DNA of 64,000 nt from Lepisosteus oculatus (taxonomy: Eukaryota; Chordata; Actinopteri; Semionotiformes; Lepisosteidae), in NCBI RefSeq assembly GCF_040954835.1, contig NC_090706.1, positions 32,373,148 through 32,437,147 on the forward strand. The letters are read 5' to 3'. Below, in pieces: positions 37,700 through 50,029 of the stretch; position 1 is the first letter of the stretch, and each line of letters starts with the position of its first letter. The translations under genes were made by a program, and so were the position numbers. The notes under the pieces were generated by a model. That model was not told the DNA's origin. It searched no databases and saw only the letters and a list, made by a program, of their open reading frames with translations.

Positions 37700-40600
37700 T
37701 TAATTAGAATATATCACATTATGAGACAGAACTGGTGATGAATTTGTTTGTCTGGCGATGCCAGTCTTCTTAATGTGAATCTGAGCATAAATTACATCAG
37801 AGCTGTCTTGGGTCTTCACTTCTGCATCAGTATGTTTTTCTTCCCCTAAAAAGCATTAGAAATGATTAAGATTATTCCATGACTGGGAAACTTTCCACAT
37901 TAATTTATACGTACTACATAATCTTGTTACATACTTGATATACAGCTCGGAAACTGAAAATGCTCTTTGAATAATATCCTTTGCTTTGTAACGATACAAT
38001 ACAATTAGCTCATGCTGTGGCTTTCAGTACTGTATACTGAATTTAATGCTTTGAAGGTCCACACTTGCCTTGGTCAGACAGATCCTTGTTTAGCTGCAGC
38101 GATTTGAATCCGGAACTGTTCTCTCCAAGGAACCTCTTCTTTCGATTCAAGGTATTACTCATTTCAACATATTCTTCCTCTATTGGTAAAAACAAAACCA
38201 GACAAAATGGTTCCTATTTGTAGACTACAGGAAGTAAGACAAAAGGGGTATTATTAACACTGAACCACTTTCTTTTTTCTTTTTCTTTTCATATGTCTCT
38301 GGATATCTTAAATTGCTTTCACCTTTTATACGCACAGCTAACTAAATGTCATCCCTTAACATCTCAGTAGATCATGATCACATCATAATCCTTAGCTGTT
38401 CCTGTGTCTGTGATGGCTTTTAAGGCCATGTAATAGTAGCCATAACACTAATAACATGTAAGATCGTCTGCAAATGTCATAAGATTCAGCAGGTCCAATC
38501 CAATCCATGAATAAACATTCTCTCGAGGCAACAATATGTGTGCAGTATACATTGCAGTGTATTCCTTTAAAAGAATTGTAAAGGAAACAATAACATTCCA
38601 CGAAGGCAACTCACACTTAATAATAAAGTAATATTAAGTCAATATTTACAGTAATACTGTGTTTTGTACCTTATATTATTGATGTTAATTTGCTAGAAGG
38701 ACAAATGGCAATTTATTTGTCTGCCATTCTTGGAGTTGTTGTTTAATATTGAGAAAAATAAAAACATACTGTACCATTGGTATTACTTCACAACTCCATG
38801 GTGATTAATCAAAAGTGTATCCTCACTTCCGTGTATCCTTGGAACAGTATTGCATTGTACAGTACAATGTTATATCATTGTTAAGACTTTGATACAGTAT
38901 GTGTGCTGGTCTGGGTGGTTGAATGCTATTAGATCTTTTTTTTAGCATTTCTGAGGCCAGTTTACGGCTCTTCGGTTGAACTTTTGCTTTGTTCAATTTG
39001 TTGTGTTGAAGTGCATATTCTTATAATAGCTTGTGCTGTAAGAGTAATAGGGGGGGTTCTTGCCTTGGTCTGGTGTCTTTGTCTCAGGTGCTATTTCAGC
39101 AGATGAAAAACTGTGCTGCTCTGATATTCTACTTGTTTCTGCCATATTCTGTAGGCCCATGTCAACATATATGTCTTCTAAAAAAGAAAAAAAGGCATGC
39201 TTTTCTGTACTTGAAACACATACACAGTTTGTGCATTACTGTTAAAAAATGTAAAATTTTGACATAACTGTAAAGCTCAGTTGACCGACAGAGACTGATA
39301 TTTGGTAAATGACCTTCACAAGATTATAGTCCGTGGTTATGCTGTCATGCATCTGAGTAGTTTTGTGCAACTTTATTATTTTTAGATACACACAACTATA
39401 ACTGCCTATAGAATGAGCTGCATATTTCTGAGCACTTTAAAAGCTCAAATGTTCTTGCAAAAAGGAAATAAGGATGATAAGAATAATTTATATTTGTACC
39501 CACTAAGGAAACAATTGGATGGGGCTGATTGGTGGTTTAAACAGTAAAAAAGCTCATGTAACCCTATGATGTTGAAATTGTTTTGTATTGAGCTGATATT
39601 ACCTGAGAATTCACTGAAGACTTTGTCAGACTGAACTATACTAAATCTCATATACAACGTACGATATATACAGTACATGAAACAGAGTTCTATTCATTTC
39701 ATTTAAGGCTCACTATTTAAAGAAAAGAGTCAATGTTTTGAGACCATAAAAAGTTGATAAAAGAAGCAATTGCATTTATGAAAAGGGTGAAGAATAAAAA
39801 ACAGTGATATATAAATGCAATAGTCTTGATGTTTATAATTGCATCAAGAGATTAAAGTATTAATTACTTATTATTTAGTCATGTCCATAGACAGAAGGTG
39901 GTAACCTCTTTGATTCTTCCAAGCCATTTTTCACTAAAACTTTGGATTTCTGTGAACTATAGGCAGACGACGTAATATTCTCCCAAATTAGTAAGCACAA
40001 ATAAAAACTTACAAGAAATCTGCATTTATCATAAAATATTGTTTGGATAAACTTGCCTTTTATGGCTGGTTCTGTTGATGCCAATGATGGGAAAGACGTA
40101 CATTCTCCCTTCCCCTTACTTTCTTTGTCAGCTACATTGTATTGCTCTTTTTAGAATAAGAAAAGAACATGAACAATAAAAGATTTAAACAACTGTAATA
40201 ATACAATTCTAAAAAGTATCATAAATTAAATTTCACATTGATTAAAAGGTGCAATTACAGGAAAATTTACGTTTTGAGCTTTTAAAGATTTAATTAAAAA
40301 TACTCCTTTAAATGTGTTTCTGTTTACAATGAACAAGTAACATTTTAGAATACTTGCAAACCATGTGTTATGCATAAATGATATATTAGGACTTATGAAG
40401 GATAATGAGCAACAATGACAAATGAATTTATTAACTTCCCTTAGTGAAAACTAACACAAACCCATCATATAACACTAATACGTAATTTATTAGACATTCA
40501 CCAGTGCTCAACAAGCTGTATTTTCAGTAAAAAAGTAGTCATTCTTTCTCCTATTCTGAAGTGTTACCATTGATTTTTACTTTCTTTTTCCTACCTTTAT

Positions 40601-43129
40601 GAGGCCATTTTTTTACTTTACTGGTTATAAGGAGGATCCCCAAAAACAACAAAGCTATGATGAGAGTTCCACTGAGGCAGAATAAGATTGTGAGAAGACC
40701 TGGTTTATTCAAGAAAGAGATAATCAATGTTAACATTAATAGTGCACAAAAACAAGTCACAGAAACAAAATACAAGGGTTATTTGAACCTCAGCAAACAG
40801 CATTTTTTGTAGTTTTGTAATTATTTTCAAGCTGTAGTGATAAGCATTCTCTTATTCTTGTTGCATACAATGTTTGCATACAGTATGTGTGCATATTTAT
40901 TTATTATATGGTGCACGTTTTGTTCTTTAATTTTATGAGCATACACCAACATTAACACAATAGGTTCCTGGACCTGCACATTTTACAGTCTACATCTCCA
41001 GGAATCGTATGCTTTTTTAATGTCTTATTGACTTGACCATGTTATGTTTCACAGCAGTGTAATATGAGTATTGATATTCCATATCTATTGCTTCATCTAA
41101 TGGAAAAATGGTTTCATTTAACATTTTATTTTAATGTAACAGTTTACTTGAAACAAAAAAATCAATGATAGAATTCTAGGAAGATTCAAATGTCAAAAAT
41201 AACATAAGGCAATGGCTTTTTCATTAGGACAATTTACAGTAGGGTTCAGAACCTGTTGATGTTGAAAAGCAAGAAGGCTTCAGGGGAGCACTTGTCTGTC
41301 TGCTGATGTTATTCTCCGCAGTGCAGTAAAGCTCCTCAGAGACATTTTTGATTGCAATAAGAACACTACGTCCATCATCAGTGGTTCCAAGGCTGAGTGG
41401 GGCCCCATTTGAACTCCACTGAAAAGAAACATTATGTCCTTCCTGCACTGTGCACACCAGTCTTACTGTTCCTTCATCTTGACAGGATGCTTGTATAACT
41501 GGCCGTGAGACAGGATCTGCAATTGAATTCAGTACTTGGAAGATATTACACAAGTAGTTGATATTACACTCAAAGGTGCATATTTTATAAAATATGCAAA
41601 ATAGTTTCAATGTTATGCTGTGTTAAGAGGCAAACGTAGTTTATATTAAACCCCAAACTGCATATTTTCATAAAATATCAAAAAGCATCAGTACAATACA
41701 CTATACAATTATATTTACCTATGTAAAAAAAATCAGATTGTTTTATTTTCCTTATGTTCAGACTGTATAATATTATTGTTTATTTTAATTTTCCGGAGGA
41801 ATTAAAGGAATTAAGGAATCTCATGTATTAATTTTAATGCAGTGCAAACCCTGTTAACATTAAAACGGGTTCAGAGACTTTTAATTTCCAATGAACTACA
41901 TTAAAAAAAGACTCACCTTGTACCTCTAGCCTGACACTGCCCTTGAACATATTTTGTCCTTCTTTATTAAATACTTCTAGGATGTAAGATCCACTGTCCT
42001 CTTTCAGAGGTTTGTCGAGTCTCAGGGTGCCGTTGGAAAATACTGTTGTTCTATGTTTGTACAGATTATGTAAGGTAATATTACCAGGTTGTAATCTTGC
42101 CACTCTAATGTCTTTAAATTTCCATACCAAATCATTTATGTTGGATGATGGTGTTTCTGGTATGAAAAGAGACACAAACTCTCCGTGGTTTCTGGTTACA
42201 ATCACATACTCTTCTTTTGCTCCACTGGTGACTGAAAACAAATACAGTATACCATTAAATAATCATATGAGCCACATTTTACAGTCAACATTTATAGAAG
42301 GCATAAGAATAGGACACTACTTCTTGCACAGTTAAAAAAACAAAATAAGAAGATCTGGAGCAGAAGAGCAACAGTAAACCAATAGTAAAATAAGAATACA
42401 AGCATACATCAGTCATGTTTATCACCTTATGCAAGGATTTATGTGAGCAGTGAGTCATTAGAAGTTGATAATGGCTTTCAGCAATATGTGGTGTTTCACT
42501 TTTGATTAAGAGAAGCACAGTATAAGCATTCTTCCATTTAAAAGTATGCTAATATTAGGTTGCATAACCAAATGTTCTTTAAAATGGTACATGGTACCAT
42601 TTTATTAGAAAGTAAATGATTATGTGCACTTAAAACACTATGTTGTACATCCCAGTTCACATTTTTCATTTATATTTCCAAACATTACAGAAGTTCAATG
42701 TTAAATACATACTTTTCTGATGATCCTGCTTCATGTTCTTGCCTCTAAGTACTAGCTTATTAGGTCCAAGGTAATAATTTATGAAACTGTCTATCTTCAT
42801 GACATTGTGTATATATTTATTTGCATTTTTCATTTTTCAATGTCATGCTGTGTTAAGAGGTAGTAGTTGATATTAAACTCAAGGTGCATATTTTCATAAA
42901 ATAAAGCTAAATATTTTTCAATGCCATGCTGTGTTAATAGGCAAAAGTAGTTGAGAGTAAATCCAAAACTGCATATTGTCATCAACTATCAAAAAGCATC
43001 AGTACAAAGCACTGTACAATTATATTTACTTGTTTCAAAATTTCAGATAAAGAAAAACTTACAGTATGCAGTCTGAAGAAATCTCAAATAAAGGAGCAAA
43101 TTAAGCAGACGTGCATTAAGGAGATACAT
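37700..43129 (-). CDS. Unit 7: V-C2 CD2/SLAM-like receptor with YxxM/ITIM tail
   Basis: Minus-strand exons 43129-43063 (leader MYLLNARLLNLLLYLRFLQ...), 42231-41917 (V), 41516-41253 (C2), 40699-40595 (membrane), tails 40146-40057, 39177-39064, 38179-38069, 37845-37700 (stop TAA); 1212 nt, 403 residues, all phase 1. The V exon has LVWKFKDIRVARL, VFSNGTLRLDKPL and GSYILEVFNKEG. The C2 exon has four Cys (ASC, LVC, LYC, PSC) and FQWSSNGAPL. Tail motifs in order: EQYNVA, EDIYVDM, EEEYVEM (two YxxM, PI3-kinase type), DVIYAQIHI (ITIM-like) and VIYSN. The donors of the first three tail exons are GC instead of GT (AAAG|GCAAGT, CAAG|GCAAGA, CAAG|GCAAGT). The C2 donor ACAG|GTTCTG is weak. Unit 8 lies 0.84 kb upstream on the same strand; the two may be spliced into one four-domain protein. 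Confidence 0.85.
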
Positions 43130-43972
43130 TCCAAAGTCAATTGTGTGCAAATGACCACACGCTGACCATGAAGTTACTCAAAGAAACAAAAAAGACATTG
43201 CTAGGGGCTTTTATTCTGGGACTGACAAAAGGAGTAGGAAAAAGGTCAGTTATTACTCATCACACATCATTACTTAAAAGTTCTGGATCTAAAACAGGAA
43301 TAAGGTGTTTCTCTGTAGTGTTTTTAGTAAACGTGTGCAACTGCACATAAGAACACTTCAAATTAATGCAGTATCTTTTTATTTCTGTTTTTTAATGTTT
43401 TGTAGGAACCAATTTCCAGCCTCTTTTTGAAGAAATTCAAAACAGAAATGCTCTCAAAACAAATGATAAAACCTACTGTAGTATATTGTGGTAAACCACC
43501 ATCCCTATTTACTATCTGTTAATAGCAAGGACTCTTTTGCAAAAACATGCCCAAATAAAAAAATAAACATTTTACATAAGGAATGAAGCAGACATAGCAC
43601 AAATGTGTTCCTTCTTTTGGCATGTTTATTAAGAAAGAAATTATTTTAAGCCCAGCGCCCCACACAACAAAAAAGACAGGGAGAAATGGGAAGTTAAACT
43701 GGGTTACCGTTGGGTTTCCAGGCATTACACTGTAATACAGAATTTTTATTTCTATTTATTTTATGAATAATTGATTTGCTGGTGAAGTTAATTGAAGTAT
43801 TTCCCATTTAAAAATTCAAAATGACAAACAGATTGCTTGTGATAATACCCTGAAATAACTATGTAGCTATGTGTTGTAAATACTGTAAGTGAAAGATTGG
43901 AAAAAAGAAGAAAGTATCAAAAAAAAGAATTTGAATGAGATTTTCACTAAAAAAAATGAAAGATTATAAAAC
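43130..43972. other. Spacer between units 7 and 8
   Basis: Matches the spacer 57,200-58,000 of the duplicate block almost base for base. On the minus strand TTAATAAACAT near 43630 supplies an AATAAA that could end a unit 8 transcript. A hydrophobic minus-strand stretch (FPFLPVFFVVWGAG) near 43660 has no usable acceptor in frame. Confidence 0.5.
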
Positions 43973-45494
43973 CTGTTTCTTTCCAAGCACACGAAGGTTT
44001 GAAGGGATCACTTGTCTCGCTGCTGACATTGTTCTCTGCAGTACAGGTAAATTCCTCAGAGTTATTTTTTAGCACTGCTAGAATTCCACTTCCATCATTC
44101 CTGGGAGTGAGCATGTTTTCAAGTGGGGTTCCATTTACGCTCCACTTGTAAGAAACATTATCTCCCTTCTCCACCACACACATCAGTTTGACCAGCTCTT
44201 CATCTTGACAGGATGAGTTCACAATAGGCTGAGAGACTGACTCTGAAAAAAAATAAAAAAACTTTAAAACACAACTCCTGAACTGGTAATATAATGTAGA
44301 ATACTCTGAACAATATGTATGTTTTTCATTTCACTCATTTCAAAAATGTCTCCCAATTATTAAAATCATATAACTGGAAAATTAGAAATTTTGTTATGAA
44401 AACTTCAACTGTTGTTGCAGCAACAACCAAGTCTAAAATCTGATCAAATATAGGCATATTGATATAAGTTTTATCCGTTGATATACTGTATACGGTATGA
44501 GACTTAAATCATGCACTATAAGATATCTTAAAGGCCAATGTAACATTCTTTCCTGTAATCATTTTTTTTATTATCTATATACATTCTTATCATTGACACA
44601 TTCTCTAAGGATTTTCATTAAAAATGAATCAATAGCATACTTTATTAAAAGGACTTACCTTGTACATCAAGCCAGATGTAACCCTTGAACACACTTTCCC
44701 CTTCATCATAAACATCCAGGGTGTAAGTTCCACTGTCATTTTTGATAGGCTGATCTAACCTCAGGGTTCCGTTAGAGAACAGAGTTGTTCTGTTTTTGTA
44801 TAAATCATGCAAAGATGACTTGCCATTTTGGAACTTTGCCACTTTAAGGTCTTTAGTTTTCCATTCTAAATCCTTAATGTTGGTCAGTGGCATGTCTGGT
44901 AGGAAAAGATACACAAATTCTCCAATATTTCTGGTTGCCATTACATGTTCCTTCTTAGCTCCACTAGTGCCTAAAAAACATATATTCCATAAAATGAATA
45001 AAAGCATGGTATCGTCGTTTTATTTTGAACTTGGGCAATGCAAAATGTTCTGTGTGACAGAAATATGCATCTAGTCAAATAAAGACAAACAGGAAAGTGA
45101 AAGATAAGACAACACCAAGATAATTAAACACAAGCACATATTCTTTGTTAGTTACATACAGTAATCTCTGTCTTTGCTGTATTACTTTTTGTAACCAAGA
45201 GCAATTCATTTCTAATATTGTGTTATCAAATTACAATATAATATGATCAAATCTCAGCAAACTTCATAATGCTTTAATACACTGCAGTCCTTAGAGCTAA
45301 TGTAAAAACTAAGTTTTCCTATAAAATCAAAAAGTCAGTGTTTTTTGTTATGCAGGTCTAGAAAATATTTTTAATTTTGCAAGTTATTTCTCTTTGTTTA
45401 TTATATACAAAAAACAAAAAAACTTACAGTTGGCGAGGTGAAGAAATGTCACACAGAGCCACACATTCAACAGACATGTGTTAAGGAGAATCAT
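43973..45494 (-). CDS. Unit 8: V-C2 unit without recognisable membrane exon
   Basis: Minus-strand exons 45494-45428 (leader MILLNTCLLNVWLCVTFLHL..., 67 nt, related to that of unit 7), 44970-44659 (V), 44242-43973 (C2), phase 1. The V exon has LEWKTKDLKVAKF, LFSNGTLRLDQPI and GTYTLDVYDEGE; the C2 exon has SSC, LMC, FTC, PSC and YKWSVNGTPLE. No membrane exon is visible before the leader of unit 7. Three outcomes are possible: splicing from the weak donor ACAG|GTTTTA onto the V exon of unit 7 (in frame), read-through to a stop at 43947 with a short hydrophobic end (GFIIFHFF), or splicing to an exon at about 43885 (VFTTHSYIVISGYYHK...). A second start at 45007 gives a leader (MLLFILWNICFLG) continuous with the V domain. 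Confidence 0.75.
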
Positions 45495-47200
45495 GTCAAT
45501 GCCCAGTGCAAGCAAATGAATTCAGGCCGAGCATGAAACAATTAAGGTCATATAGGCCTGTTTTTTTTTTCTTTTGACCAACCACAGAAAATGAAAACAG
45601 TTCGGTTATGAGGCATCGCTTCTCCAAATTCTGTCGCTCTAAAATAGGAATACGGTATTTCCTACTCAATTCTTTAGCTAACATGTACAGCAGGTTTCTG
45701 GTAAAACTGTTACAATCTGTTCACGTTCGTCTTGTCGTCTTTTATAAAGACCATTGTCCACCTTCTTGACGTTACCTGCCTATTATAGTACAGACAGAAA
45801 ACTTTACTTACAGAAGAACAGATACACTGTTGGATAATGGCTTTGATGTTTTATTCCTTGAACTGTCTTATTTTGTGGATTAATGCATGAGAAAAGGTTT
45901 TGTAAAAGAGTGAAGGACAAACTTGTTTATCTTGATTATTTCTTCCAGATCCGAAGAGCATTTATAATACACACAAAAGTGCACACAGACACAGAGATTT
46001 CAGAATTAAAATTTACCCATTCCTGCAGTTTTACTCTTGTCATTTCAACTAATGACAATTAGTTTACTAATAACAATTCATTTACTTAGTTATAAAGTTA
46101 ATTCAACACATAAACGGTATGATTAAAAAGGTGCATTCATTGAGTTTTATTAGCATCTTGAGGCCAAAAATGAACATTACTGTGCACTGTATATTAAAGC
46201 AGGGATAATTGCGGAAGATGCATGTGCCATAAACTCACGTGGACAAACTTTCATTGGAAAAGGAAAAAAAAAAAGAAATACCATGATTAAAAACCTTTGC
46301 ATGTCCAGAAACAAGTAGGTTTGAGGGCAGTGGTTGTTTTTCTGCTGATCCAAAATCTGACTATATCGCATTATTATGACCTATTTCGTTTGTCTTCTGT
46401 TCTCTTCTACAATTGCATGCTTGAGTACTTAGTCTTTTTAACATCACCTCTTTATAAAAAACAGAGCAACACCTTCATCTTACCTTCTATTTAGGTTGTT
46501 GCTAATCACGTGCTCCAGTATTCTCCAGTATTCTAATCTTTTGCTTTGAAATCTATTTTTAGGCTTACTGAACGTTTCAGTGAAATTATCTCTAAAAAAG
46601 CCCATCTTATCTTAAATGTACAGTAGCTGCATAGCAGTTAGATATTTGTGCTATTTAACTTACTGAAATACCCACTTCTGAGAACTGAAATTCGTAGCTG
46701 CTGTAGCATTTAGTAAGCTTCTCAACCATTACAAGGGCGGTCTTATTAATTTCCCTTTTCAGTTGTTAGTGCTTTATTTAAGTGGTATAAAATAAAATGT
46801 ATAAATAAGATACATTTACTAAATTTCAGGAGCCTTTTACTCAGGCCTGTAGACCTCACAATGAGACAGGCAGTAATGTGAACCCCAAAGCAACAAGCGA
46901 ACATGGAGTAGATGCCAAACTAGATGTCAGGGGTGTAACTAATTTTAGACATGGGCACCACAGGGTTCTGCATGCCACAGCTCACCCCTGTCTGTTGGTA
47001 AAATCAAGCATCAACTGGGGCACTGGTGTGTTACCTTTTAAAATTATATTATTTTATCCACAAGGGGGAGCAAGAAGAGAGCTAAAGATATTGGAACACT
47101 CATTTTTTTTTACTATAAGAACTGCATAGGAATATTTACCATGCTTGTGAAATTGACTACGTTAAAGTATTTACCATATTCTTGAAAACAGACATGAAAT
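45495..47200. other. Intergenic upstream of unit 8
   Basis: Should hold the promoter of unit 8. I see no further exon, and only weak signs of old repeat around 46,850-47,110 (AGGGGTGTAACTAATTTTAG). Nothing else is supported. Confidence 0.4.
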
Positions 47201-47209
47201 CTGAATTTT

Positions 47210-49850
47210 ATTTTATCTGAATTTGTAAAAACATGCAAATAAATTCTGAATGTGTTTCAGAACAACAACATTAAACATGCATTTTGGGAGTTTTTCACAA
47301 TATTAAATTTGTTTGCTGAAAAACACATCTATAATTACTTATTTAACAAGAAAAGCATCTGAAGTAATTTATTTAGCAAAGATGAGAGTTCACATGAACA
47401 TCAACCTGACACTTAACCAACACTTCATTGAAAACACAATTAATGAGTTCAAACAAATACTCTGAATCTTAAAAAAAAATAAACTTAAAATAAGTGTTAG
47501 ATCAAACAACACTGTCCAGCTGGAGTGATCTTATTTCCATTCTGTGTTCTTTACCAGGATTTATATCTTCTGAGCAACATTAAATTACATAAAAATGTTC
47601 CCTTACTTTTTCTCTCTGTAAAAGAATATGCATTAAAACTCCTGCATAAAAAAGACTAGTGTGCATTGTGTACACTATATACTGTAGTCTACACAGTGCA
47701 ATTCAGACAGTAGGTGTATAGTATATAGTAAAGATATATTTTTAAGAAAAGTAATGTCTTTTAAAAAAACTTTGTTTAGACGTGTGGATGTGTGGAATTT
47801 TAAGTGTGTTACTGCTAGTCAAGGCTTAGATTTTTTTCTCTCAGTGTTAGGGTGGAGGGCCTTCTATACTGTACATCAGTTAAAATTGGTCAGACAAAGC
47901 TGAGTTGATTTATTTCACTTGAATCCTGAATGTTTGTTCTCAATGACCAGCTTGATTTGTCTGAGACTATTTGGTTTTTCTGCATTTTCCTGGTAAAATA
48001 CTAAGAGTGAAACCTGATAGAATTGCCTCTATTAAGAACAATAAAAATAGTTCAGAAGCTTATCTAATTTGAAATAATTAAATAAATACTATATCTGTGT
48101 GCTTCTCAGATCCAATTATTTGGTACAAGTTTTCTAAATATTATCTTAAATATTATTAGTAATTCTAACTGTTTTCCAATATTTTGTTTTATTTTCATTA
48201 TACATTCAAACAGTGGATTTCATTGCGTTCTCTTTTGCTAGTCATTTAAACACTTGCATAATAGAAGAGATTTATTTTATCTTAGGGGCAATCCAAAAAG
48301 AGTAAAACAAAAGTATGTACTGTATCTTCCGAGCTGTTAAAGAAAAAGCAAAATACTTAAATTAATCACACCTCCCCTTTCATGCACGTGAGGAGTATTG
48401 AGAACACCAATACTCAGCTGCAACTTTCTCTACCTATTTTCTAAAACAATAGAGAAGTTTTATAGCCTCATTATAAAGCAGAAGAACAACAGCTTGAACC
48501 AATAGCTTAACCAAGGCTGCAGTTCCAGATCACATATTTTACTCACGTTTTCTAACCTAATGTCTCATCTCAGAAATCCAGGTCTCATATGAATCATCAG
48601 ATATCTTACACCTCTTATGCAGGGTATGCAGAAATATTTTAAAAATGAATGACATACTGCATACGCACAGCTGGCTGAATTATATGATTTAACAAAACTG
48701 CTGTTACTCCTGTATAAATTTAAAATATTCAGTTCTGCAGTATTCTCTCGAACACTGTACATGTGCATAGTTACACTTACTATTTTGGTGTATTTTTTAT
48801 TGCTCTCAAACTACAACATTTAAAAATCTAATTTATAAACTACATAAATCCGATCCTAGCACACTCAAAATCTCTCACTCTCTCACTCAAAATCAATTTA
48901 TATTCCATATATTTAGATGACTAGTAAAAAATAATGTTTTCAATTTTCCAGATGAATTATTAAGAAGTGTAACAAATGTATACTTCTGTGGCTGCCATTG
49001 ATGGGCCTGTGATGTGAAAATAAGACCAGCACAGACTGTAAGGTATACAGATCTGCCACTGGCATTGTTTTAAACACACATGGTAAAATTAACTCACCTA
49101 ACAGATTATGTCCAAAGTGTAAATCAACTGTATGTAGTGTAATACTTATCTATGCAAAGATGTGTTTGAAATATCATACAGTGTATTCTGTACTCTCAAA
49201 TATTGAGTTCTGACAGACGTCTAACAGAATTGACATAACATTTTCCTCATGTGGTGCTTTGAAGATTAACATTTTTTAATGGTGAGTCAAAGATCTTCTG
49301 GGAAAGACACTATTTTTCACTCCTCGATATACTGTACAGTATACTTCCTACAGATTATACAATATACGTGTCCCTCATAGTAAATAAACATGTTGGGAAT
49401 AAAAGACATTAAAAATAAACATGCTCAAATGATCACTGATACCTTTTAGACAGCAACAAGGTTGACATTAGTATACATATCAATACAGAAGAATTAATGT
49501 GACTTCTAAAATAAAGAGGAATATACAGTACTGTATATACTGTATATTGGACATAATTTCCTTAATCATTATCATTAACAATGTACTGTAAATTATGAAT
49601 GAATGGAGAAAAAGCAAAACTATTTCTTACATCCATTTTACAATATATCTTCTTTTTATTTATTCACTTTGATTGTTCAGAAATGTATTTTTTCATTAAA
49701 AGGTATAGTAAGTGATTTTCCTTATCTGACTTAATTCTCACCTTTGTTTGGCTTTCCTTTGGATTTCCTCCTGTCTGTGTCTCCATGGAGAAAAGCTGCG
49801 GTATGCAAAAAGATGAATTCCTAATGCAAGAAATTGTATAGGGCTAATAA
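47210..49850 (-). pseudogene. Stranded copy of the 3' end of a unit-9-like gene
   Basis: Most of this stretch aligns with 52,680-54,250 (shared runs such as AACAAGAAAAGCATCTGAAG, AATAAGTGTTAGATC-like, GGTTTTTCTGCATTTTCCTG). It includes a tail exon at 47569-47502 (minus, phase 1: DINPGKEHRMEIRSLQ... then stop), cognate to the unit 9 tail, and the last bases of a membrane exon with donor near 49753 (AAGCCAAACAAAG|GTGAGA). The membrane-spanning part and all Ig exons are missing. The coding part is thus a remnant of an unequal duplication. Confidence 0.65.
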
Positions 49851-49855
49851 AGAAA

Positions 49856-49858
<3 letters not shown>

Positions 49859-49896
<38 letters not shown>

Positions 49897-49897
49897 G
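49859..49897. repeat. (ATT)n microsatellite
   Basis: About 13 uninterrupted ATT units. It marks the edge between the stranded gene end and the tandem repeat block. Confidence 0.9.
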
Positions 49898-50029
49898 CAT
49901 TATTAGTTTACCCATTACATTGTTGCAGTTTTTGTGTTCTGTTGAGTTCTATTGTTTGTTAACTTGTTAAGTTTGGTCTGTTAAATGAAATTGATAAGCT
50001 TCTTTTCATTCAAACTTTAGAAGAAATTT

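Noticed and set aside
43519-43725. Membrane exon for unit 8 (hydrophobic minus-strand stretch)
   Set aside because: The only nearby acceptor leads to an immediate stop in the required phase.
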